DNA of 19,699 nt from UBA11612 sp963976395. GTDB lineage: Bacteria; Pseudomonadota; Alphaproteobacteria; Rhodospirillales; Rhodospirillaceae. The stretch is from contig CAXBLG010000065.1 in the NCBI GenBank assembly GCA_963976395.1, positions 1 through 19,699 on the forward strand, written 5' to 3'. Made by a program: the position numbers and the translations under genes. Position 1 is the stretch's first letter, and the number at the start of each line of letters is the position of its first letter. Positions 14,151 to 19,699 of the stretch are shown here, piece by piece. The notes beneath the pieces are model-generated. The model did no database searches, was not told the DNA's origin, and worked only from the letters and a program-made list of their open reading frames with translations.

Positions 14151-15944
14151 ATGTTGCGGGTACTCAGGAAACTCATCGTCGGCATACTTGCTACTCTGGG
14201 TTTGCTTACCTTTGTTTTACTTTCGACCATTTTGTTTACGGTTTTCATCTTAGATGACCTCGGCACATCAAACGTCACGGCTCCCGACAAGATTATTCTA
14301 ACCGTCAACTTGGATGATGGCTTTGTCGAGGGATCCGGGGGCCGTCGCCTAGAAGGACTCTCCTTCAAATCTCAAACAACATTACAGGATGCAGTGATCG
14401 CCATTCGCAATGCGGCTGACGATCCGCGCGTTGCTGCTCTTAAGGCCAACCTAAGTGAGCAGGCCCTGGGACTCGCACAAATTCAGGACATACGCGATGC
14501 TGTCACCGAATTTCGCACCGCCGGAAAACCAGCGCTGTTGTTTTCCGAAACCATTGGTGAAGGGATCGGCGCTCTGCCTGCTTACTACTTGGCGTCCGCA
14601 TTCAGTGACATCTGGGTGCAACCGTCCGGAACCGTAGGGGTTGCCGGCATCGGCTCTGAGCAGCCATTTTTGAAGGATTTCCTAGAACGCTTTGGACTGA
14701 AAGGCAGTTTCCTTCAGCGCAAAGAATATAAAAGCGCCGGCGAGATGTTCACCAATTCAGGAATGTCTCCGGCAAGCCGGGAGGCCACGGAAGCGCTTCT
14801 GAAGTCTTGGTATGACCAGATCGTCTCAGGTATCGCTGAGACACGAAACCTACCGCAAGACACCGTAACATCGCTCATTGACCACGGGCCATTGCTGTCC
14901 GGTGAGGCGCTCGACAGCGGATTAATCGACCATATCGGCTATCGAGACGAATTTGAAACCGCACTATCAGGTAAATTCGGTGCGGCCACATCGGTAACAC
15001 TTGGCCGGTACCTGGGCTTAGGCTTTGCAAGCGACGAGCCAGAACCGGAAAAGAAAATTGCGCTCATTCATGCTGTCGGTGAAATCACTCGCGGCGGAGG
15101 CGCCGAAAATTCGCTATTTTCCGATAGTGGGGTCCGTTCCACCTCAATGAGCAAAGCCATCCGGGACGCAGCAAACGACGAGGATGTTGATGCCCTCTTA
15201 ATTCGCGTGGACAGCCCTGGCGGTTCTTATGTGGCATCGGACGTTATTTGGCGCGAGATCAAAAATGCGAAAGCAATGTCCAAACCCATTATTGTGAGCA
15301 TGGGCAATACAGCAGCTTCAGGCGGGTATTTTATCGCGATGACGGCCGACCGCATATTTGCACAACCGGCAACCGTTACAGGTTCCATCGGTGTTATCCT
15401 CGGCAAGCTCGTTATTGGCGATGCGGCAGAAAAACTGGGGGTAAACTTCGAGCGCATCAGTTTCGGTGATTCGGCGGGTATGTTTAGTTCCGTAACCGAT
15501 TTTAACGAAACTGAGCTGGCACGCCTGAACGAAATGCTAGATGCCACATATGCGGATTTTACCGGCAAAGCCGCCGAAGGCCGCGGCATGAGTATTGAAG
15601 ACATCGATAAAATCGCCCGCGGTCGGGTTTGGAGCGGAAGCCATGCGCTTGAAATCGGGCTCGTGGACGAACTCGGTGGTTTTGGACGCGCCATAGATTA
15701 CACGAAAACACAAATCGGTCTCGCCGAAGATGACCCTGTATGGTTGGTGCCATTTCCCGCGCCGGAAGACCCCTTCCGTTCTCTCTTACGCGCTTTAGAG
15801 GACGGACAACTCCCGTTCGGCATCATGAGCTTTATGCGAGCTGCCACATGGATGAGCCAAACGCTCACACCTGTCTTTGGTGAGTATAACGCTATGCAGC
15901 GCAACGGCGTTCAGCTTTACACGCCGCCTATTGCCGCAAACTAA
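14151..15944 (+). CDS. sppA: Signal peptide peptidase SppA, 67 kDa type
   Basis: A 597-residue protease close to the 618 residues of E. coli SppA, with two tandem S49 domains. An N-terminal membrane anchor (about 8-35) is followed by the periplasmic part. The catalytic dyad aligns: K194 in KEYKSAGEMF (E. coli K209) from the first domain and the nucleophile S390 in MGNTAASGGYFIAM (E. coli S409) from the second. VDSPGG and TVTGSIGVI, typical of S49 peptidases, are present. It degrades signal peptides left in the inner membrane. ATG 14151 follows GAGGA (14141-14145) by five bases. It ends the fabI-aroC-sppA cluster, 16 bases before the convergent amidotransferase-like gene, with no evident terminator between. 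Confidence 0.94.
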   Translation: MLRVLRKLIVGILATLGLLTFVLLSTILFTVFILDDLGTSNVTAPDKIILTVNLDDGFVEGSGGRRLEGLSFKSQTTLQDAVIAIRNAADDPRVAALKANLSEQALGLAQIQDIRDAVTEFRTAGKPALLFSETIGEGIGALPAYYLASAFSDIWVQPSGTVGVAGIGSEQPFLKDFLERFGLKGSFLQRKEYKSAGEMFTNSGMSPASREATEALLKSWYDQIVSGIAETRNLPQDTVTSLIDHGPLLSGEALDSGLIDHIGYRDEFETALSGKFGAATSVTLGRYLGLGFASDEPEPEKKIALIHAVGEITRGGGAENSLFSDSGVRSTSMSKAIRDAANDEDVDALLIRVDSPGGSYVASDVIWREIKNAKAMSKPIIVSMGNTAASGGYFIAMTADRIFAQPATVTGSIGVILGKLVIGDAAEKLGVNFERISFGDSAGMFSSVTDFNETELARLNEMLDATYADFTGKAAEGRGMSIEDIDKIARGRVWSGSHALEIGLVDELGGFGRAIDYTKTQIGLAEDDPVWLVPFPAPEDPFRSLLRALEDGQLPFGIMSFMRAATWMSQTLTPVFGEYNAMQRNGVQLYTPPIAAN

Positions 15945-15960
15945 TCAGAGGCGCCGCATA

Positions 15961-16638
15961 TTACGTCCTGTTTCGACGGCTCGCAGAGACCAAAGCGCGA
16001 AAAATACGCTGCTGAGGTCGCGATAAAACTAAAAACTCCGGATGCCATTGCACACCAAGCAAGAATGTTTTTCCACCCGCTTCCACCGCTTGAATAATGC
16101 CGTGACCATCTTCTGCAACTACAGACAGCCCTCGCCCAATCCTGTCTACTGATTGATGGTGCAATGCGTTTACCCGGCACAGCGAGAGTCGCAAAATTTT
16201 GTGAAGACGTGAACCTCGCTTAATATTTACTGATTTGCGAGGGAGCACTGTACGCATGCGGGGCGCTTCTTCATAAACCGCATAAATATCTTCGTGCAAA
16301 GATCCGCCATTAACGATGTTGATCATTTGCGCACCGCGGCAAATACCCAATACAGGCATTCCCCGGCGCAAAGCATCCTTCAACATGCCAAGTTCAAGAC
16401 GGTCGCGAGCGGGGTCGATGCGAATATCAACGGCCACCTCCCCGCGGTAAAGCTCTGCGCCTATATCGTCACCACCGCCGATGATCAAAGCATCCAGAGC
16501 GCGCACGGAAACAACTCGTCGCGACGTGATTCGCTTCGCACGACCGCCGGCCCGCCATATAGCGAGGCGATTAAACTGCCACATTAACCGCCCGCCCCGG
16601 ACCGAAGCCGTTACCCCAACAACAGGCCGCCCCGCCAT
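15961..16638 (-). CDS. Class I glutamine amidotransferase-like hydrolase (peptidase C26, PuuD-like)
   Basis: A 225-residue protein with the complete class I amidotransferase triad: nucleophile C100 in VLGICRGAQM, and H199 and E201 in GVQWHPEF. HHQSVDRIGRGL and LIIGGGDDI match gamma-glutamyl-gamma-aminobutyrate hydrolase-type enzymes, which cut gamma-glutamyl amides. The N-terminal part is shorter than in E. coli PuuD (254). I start at ATG 16638 because MAGRPVVGVT is the family start and the ATG shares one base with the stop of the preceding amidoligase-like gene (TGATG). A longer frame to 16692 would lie inside that gene. Tight coupling suggests the two act on one substrate: the ligase makes an amide, this enzyme breaks it or supplies ammonia (inference). 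No polyamine genes are near, so puuD is not assigned. Confidence 0.88.
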   Translation of the reverse strand: MAGRPVVGVTASVRGGRLMWQFNRLAIWRAGGRAKRITSRRVVSVRALDALIIGGGDDIGAELYRGEVAVDIRIDPARDRLELGMLKDALRRGMPVLGICRGAQMINIVNGGSLHEDIYAVYEEAPRMRTVLPRKSVNIKRGSRLHKILRLSLCRVNALHHQSVDRIGRGLSVVAEDGHGIIQAVEAGGKTFLLGVQWHPEFLVLSRPQQRIFRALVSASRRNRT

Positions 16639-17648
16639 CAGGTTAACCAAGCCCGTACTTTTTCGACCCAAGCCGAGACGCTGCCATCCCATTCACGCGC
16701 CAGCCAATCATCAGCCATCTCGCGCAATCGTTTCGGATCCTCGGCTAGTCGCTCGACTTCCACCCAGCGGTTCCACTCCAGGCTCGCAGACCACGCTGGA
16801 TCATTGAGACTGCAGTTCGGCAAGCGGTAATGAAATGTCGGACGCGATTTGGTTAAGCCATCGTCTAGAGCCGTCTTGATCCTATCTTCATCAAGAAATG
16901 TGAAAAACGGCAACATATCGAGGTCACGGTTACGCGTCAGGTTGTACTCTAGATAGTCGTCGATAAGATTCGTCATCGTCGGCGCATAGTCCGGCGATAA
17001 GATGCGAGCACGGTAAGAGTTGGGAAACGGGTCGGCGAACGGAAGAAGGCGACGGGTCAAATCGACTTGAATCTCACTGCGCAACCAGTCGTTCAGCAAC
17101 ATGAAGCTTTGCAAATAGCGAAGCACCGATTCCGCCTCAGTAGAAACCACTTCAGGATTTAGCTGCAAACCAAACCCATAGATAATGTTTTCCGAGGTAT
17201 CGATTGCTCCCGCATCACTTAGGGCCCGAAGAAGATGGTCCATCTCCGGTAGGTCGTTTAAATCTATCGGTGGACCCGTAACTTCATTCGGGACAATAAC
17301 TTCTCCGACCTGACCGAGCGCTTGCTTCGCGCCTTCTTTGATCTCCCGAGCAATGTCGTCCACGTCATCGCCGGGCGGAATGTTTTTCTCGTCAGCATCA
17401 TGAACCAACGAAAAATCCATCTCCACTGCGAAGGTGCCGAGGCGAGTATTCTCGACCGCGTATCTAAAGTCTGTACTCTTTGAGATTGTACCGCCGAAAA
17501 GATCCACGACCACTTCAGCGGCTCTCAAACACGTGAGTTGCCCGAATTCGATTTCCACGCCCACCCTGCGCGGCTCACCGGCATAATTGCTCGAGATGGG
17601 AGGTGCTTTGAAACTTTCAGGTTTTTTCTTCACGAGTTCGCAAATCAC
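16638..17648 (-). CDS. Putative amidoligase (Amidoligase_2-type, glutamine synthetase-like fold)
   Basis: A 336-residue protein. The motif RRVGVEIEFGQL (27-38), with E32 and E34 as likely metal ligands, and the later block YGFGLQLNPEVV (about 159-170) are those of the amidoligase_2 family, predicted carboxylate-amine ligases of the glutamine synthetase/gamma-glutamylcysteine synthetase fold. PNSYRARILSPDYAPTM and FHYRLPNCSLNDP also fit my memory of the family. Such enzymes are predicted to form ATP-dependent amide bonds on peptides or small molecules; no substrate is known to me. In the second block I expected His where there is Gln, but am not certain this is unusual. The start is GTG 17648, 20 bases after tlyA, without a good ribosome site; a GTG five codons in is possible. 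The stop overlaps the hydrolase start. Confidence 0.8.
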   Translation of the reverse strand: MICELVKKKPESFKAPPISSNYAGEPRRVGVEIEFGQLTCLRAAEVVVDLFGGTISKSTDFRYAVENTRLGTFAVEMDFSLVHDADEKNIPPGDDVDDIAREIKEGAKQALGQVGEVIVPNEVTGPPIDLNDLPEMDHLLRALSDAGAIDTSENIIYGFGLQLNPEVVSTEAESVLRYLQSFMLLNDWLRSEIQVDLTRRLLPFADPFPNSYRARILSPDYAPTMTNLIDDYLEYNLTRNRDLDMLPFFTFLDEDRIKTALDDGLTKSRPTFHYRLPNCSLNDPAWSASLEWNRWVEVERLAEDPKRLREMADDWLAREWDGSVSAWVEKVRAWLT

Positions 17649-17668
17649 GTCAATTTTAGGTTCGGTTA

Positions 17669-18442
17669 TTATGATGTAGGCGACCGCACCGCGCCAATCA
17701 AGAACTCAACATTTCCTTCCGGGCCAGTTATGGGACTGGGCGTAATCCCCATCACCTTCCATTCCGGCTGCTCCTGTATCCAGCTAGATATCGTCTCGCG
17801 GACTTCTTTGTGTAGCTCGGGATCACGTACGACACCCTTTTTACCCACGCGCCCCTTGCCGACTTCAAATTGGGGCTTGATGAGAGCGATGAGCCAAGCA
17901 CCGGGCGCTGTCAGCCCCATTGCTGCCGGCAGAACTGTACGCAAGCCAATGAAACTTGCGTCACAAACTAAGACACCAATGGGATCAGGCACATGTGATG
18001 CGCTCAGATGACGGGCGTTCATGCGCTCAAGGACAACCACGCGCGGGTCGGTCCTCAGTTTGTGCGCCAGTTGCCCATACCCGACATCGACCGCATAGAC
18101 CTTAGCCGCACCTCTGCTCATAAGAACATCTGTAAAGCCGCCTGTAGAAGCCCCTAGGTCCAGACAAATACGTTCCGATGGCTCAAATCCGAAGTACTCC
18201 AATCCATGCGCAAGCTTCAATCCACCGCGCGAGACCCACGGATGATCCGGACCCTTCACCATTAATGGTAAATCAGCCGCGACCTTCGCCCCCGCCGACC
18301 GCTGAGCTTGATCGCCACTGAAGACGACACCCGCCATAATAAGGGCCTGGGCCTTGGAACGACTCTCGGCAAGGGCCCGATCTACAAGGAGTTGATCAAG
18401 GCGGATTTTAGACTTTGAAGCGGACTTAGGTTCGTGCGTCAC
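17669..18442 (-). CDS. tlyA: TlyA-family rRNA 2'-O-methyltransferase / hemolysin A-like
   Basis: A 257-residue protein with an N-terminal S4 RNA-binding domain (about 13-70, KIRLDQLLVDRALAESRSKA) and a FtsJ-type methyltransferase domain. The SAM motif CLDLGASTGGFTDVL lies at 93-107. The K-D-K-E catalytic set of 2'-O-methyltransferases can be read as K76 (SRGGLK), D161 (VCDASFIG), K189 (ALIKPQFE) and E246 (EGNVEF). In mycobacteria TlyA methylates cytidines in 16S and 23S rRNA, which affects capreomycin binding. The start is GTG 18442 in a GTGA overlap with the dxs stop, so it is translationally coupled to dxs, a common neighbour. The amidoligase-like gene follows 20 bases downstream. Confidence 0.93.
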   Translation of the reverse strand: MTHEPKSASKSKIRLDQLLVDRALAESRSKAQALIMAGVVFSGDQAQRSAGAKVAADLPLMVKGPDHPWVSRGGLKLAHGLEYFGFEPSERICLDLGASTGGFTDVLMSRGAAKVYAVDVGYGQLAHKLRTDPRVVVLERMNARHLSASHVPDPIGVLVCDASFIGLRTVLPAAMGLTAPGAWLIALIKPQFEVGKGRVGKKGVVRDPELHKEVRETISSWIQEQPEWKVMGITPSPITGPEGNVEFLIGAVRSPTS

Positions 18443-19699
18443 GCCCGTACAGGCGTCTCTTTGGTTACGCCGACGCTTTCCTGGCCCAGCGCATTCAACA
18501 CCACCTTCACGATATGCGGAGAAGTTAGATGCGCCGCCTCAACCTGATCTTCGGGCTTGGCATGCTCAACAAACACATCGGGCATGGTCATGGTGCGAAC
18601 CTTAAGCCCCTTATCCAAGCGGCCGCTCCAGGCCAACTGGCTTAATACTCGCGCTCCAAAGCCGCCGGCAGCTCCTTCTTCGACGGTAATCAGAACGTCG
18701 TGCGTTTCAGCAAGCTGGTCAATCAACGCTTCATCCAGAGGCTTCGCAAATCGTGCGTCGGCGACCGTGGTCGACAACCCACGCGCGGCGAGCTCATCGG
18801 CCGCCTGCAGACAGGCCGCAAGACGTGTGCCCAAACTGAGCAACGCGATCTTCGTGCCCTCACGTACGATCCGGCCCTTACCGATGGGGATGGGCGTACC
18901 GCGCTCGGGAAGTTCGAGTCCGAGGCCTTCCCCGCGCGGATACCGCAAGGCTATTGGCCCAGTGTCATGGGCTGCGGCGGTCGCAACCATATGCATGAGT
19001 TCGACTTCATCTGCCGCCGCCATAATAACGAAATTCGGTAAACAGCCGAGATACGCCAAATCAAATGAGCCTTGGTGGGTGGCGCCATCAGCGCCAACGT
19101 ACCCTGCACGGTCGAGAGCAAATCGCACCGGCAAGTTCTGCACCGCCACATCGTGAACAACTTGATCGTAGGCACGCTGCAAAAATGTGGAATATATGGC
19201 GCAGAATGGTTTGTACCCTTCGGTTGCCAGACCTGCCGCAAACGTCACAGCGTGTTGCTCGGCAATGCCGACGTCGAAACACCGGTCCGGAAATTCTTTG
19301 CCGAATTTATCAAGGCCGGTTCCGCTAGGCATTGCGGCATTTATGGCAACCACTTTGTCGTCAGCCTTTGCTTCGGCCATCAGCGCCTTTGCAAAAACAC
19401 CCGTGTAAGAAGGCGCTTTCGGTGTTGCCTTGGCTTGAGTGCCCGATACAACATCGAATTTGGTTACGCCGTGATACTTATCGGCGGCAGCCTCCGCTGG
19501 GGGATAACCACGACCCTTTTGCGTAACGACATGGATCAGCACCGGGCCGGCCGTTTGGCTTTCCCGGACATTGCGCAAAACAGGCACGAGATGTTCGATG
19601 CGATGCCCATCAATGGGACCAACGTAGTAAAAACCAAGTTCCTCAAACAGCGTCCCGCCGGTCACCATCCCGCGCGTGTATTCTTCGGCGCGGCGAGCC
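18439..19699 (-). CDS. dxs: 1-deoxy-D-xylulose-5-phosphate synthase (partial, N-terminus outside window)
   Basis: About 420 C-terminal residues of DXS, the thiamine-diphosphate enzyme that joins pyruvate and glyceraldehyde 3-phosphate to start the MEP isoprenoid pathway. The frame stays open to the window edge: EEYTRG precedes MVTGGTLFEELGFYYVGPID, so the internal ATG at 19668 is not the start. Visible are the GPIDGH motif, the pyrimidine-binding domain DVGIAEQHAVTFAAGLA with the catalytic Glu (E. coli E370), DRAGYVGADGATHQG, and the C-terminal transketolase domain to VEEGAAGGFG. The N-terminal thiamine-diphosphate-binding domain (roughly 220 residues) is missing because the window ends. The stop overlaps the tlyA start (GTGA). 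Confidence 0.97.
   Translation of the reverse strand, partial: ARRAEEYTRGMVTGGTLFEELGFYYVGPIDGHRIEHLVPVLRNVRESQTAGPVLIHVVTQKGRGYPPAEAAADKYHGVTKFDVVSGTQAKATPKAPSYTGVFAKALMAEAKADDKVVAINAAMPSGTGLDKFGKEFPDRCFDVGIAEQHAVTFAAGLATEGYKPFCAIYSTFLQRAYDQVVHDVAVQNLPVRFALDRAGYVGADGATHQGSFDLAYLGCLPNFVIMAAADEVELMHMVATAAAHDTGPIALRYPRGEGLGLELPERGTPIPIGKGRIVREGTKIALLSLGTRLAACLQAADELAARGLSTTVADARFAKPLDEALIDQLAETHDVLITVEEGAAGGFGARVLSQLAWSGRLDKGLKVRTMTMPDVFVEHAKPEDQVEAAHLTSPHIVKVVLNALGQESVGVTKETPVRA

Noticed and set aside
17538..18011. 157-codon plus-strand open frame across the amidoligase-like gene and tlyA
   Set aside because: It overlaps two real minus-strand genes and their junction, and has no ribosome site.
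18557..19156. 199-codon plus-strand open frame inside dxs
   Set aside because: It is antisense to clearly conserved dxs sequence, low in hydrophobic pattern and without family resemblance.
1..19699. CRISPR array, tRNA or rRNA genes, insertion sequences, prophage or toxin-antitoxin genes
   Set aside because: No regularly spaced repeats, no cloverleaf-like or rRNA-like stretch and no transposase or integrase product was seen on either strand.

Overview
The window reads as part of an alphaproteobacterial chromosome. The arguments are a GTTC-N7-GTTC LexA box of the alphaproteobacterial type, a 17 kDa surface-antigen-like glycine-zipper lipoprotein, a PAS_5-type protein, and the fabI-aroC and dxs-tlyA arrangements. 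Family or genus cannot be fixed from the sequence alone; a Rhodospirillales-like lineage is a guess. There are 18 protein genes that I can support (two cut by the window edges). I see no rRNA, tRNA, CRISPR array, insertion sequence or phage gene.

Layout. (1) 1-1766, plus strand: the end of a probable acyl-CoA dehydrogenase, an HMG-CoA-lyase-like aldolase and an enoyl-CoA hydratase, tightly packed. This looks like the tail of an acyl-CoA degradation operon, but the lyase-like protein has lost two catalytic residues of true HMG-CoA lyase. (2) 2020-4543, plus strand: two exported c-type cytochromes and a GMC-family FAD dehydrogenase, with a strong hairpin between the cytochromes. This looks like an electron-transfer module, although the dehydrogenase has no visible signal peptide. 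(3) 4578-5803: a spore-photolyase-like radical SAM protein (PA0069/Rv2578c type) behind a well-formed LexA operator. (4) 5804-6161: no gene, but three hairpins and a minus-strand intrinsic terminator, which I read as a candidate small RNA. (5) 6162-7458: two divergent genes that look more AT-rich than their neighbours, a PAS_5-like protein and a secreted TPR protein. (6) 7469-9983, minus strand: pdxH, a FieF-like cation efflux pump and a tandem universal stress protein, probably one operon. (7) 10203-10691 plus: glycine-zipper lipoprotein with its own terminator; 10760-12127 minus: YihY/BrkB membrane protein. (8) 12201-15944, plus strand: fabI, aroC, sppA, a tight housekeeping cluster. (9) 15961-19699, minus strand: dxs (cut), tlyA, an amidoligase-like protein and a class I glutamine-amidotransferase-like hydrolase, joined by overlapping or very close start and stop codons.

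Most of the window is ordinary housekeeping. The parts most worth following are the amidoligase/amidohydrolase pair coupled to dxs-tlyA, the structured intergenic RNA candidate, the LexA-controlled radical SAM gene, the active-site-altered lyase and the cytochrome/GMC cluster. The amidoligase plus amidotransferase-like pairing is, as far as I recall, an already described association whose substrate is unknown, so I do not claim a wholly new system.
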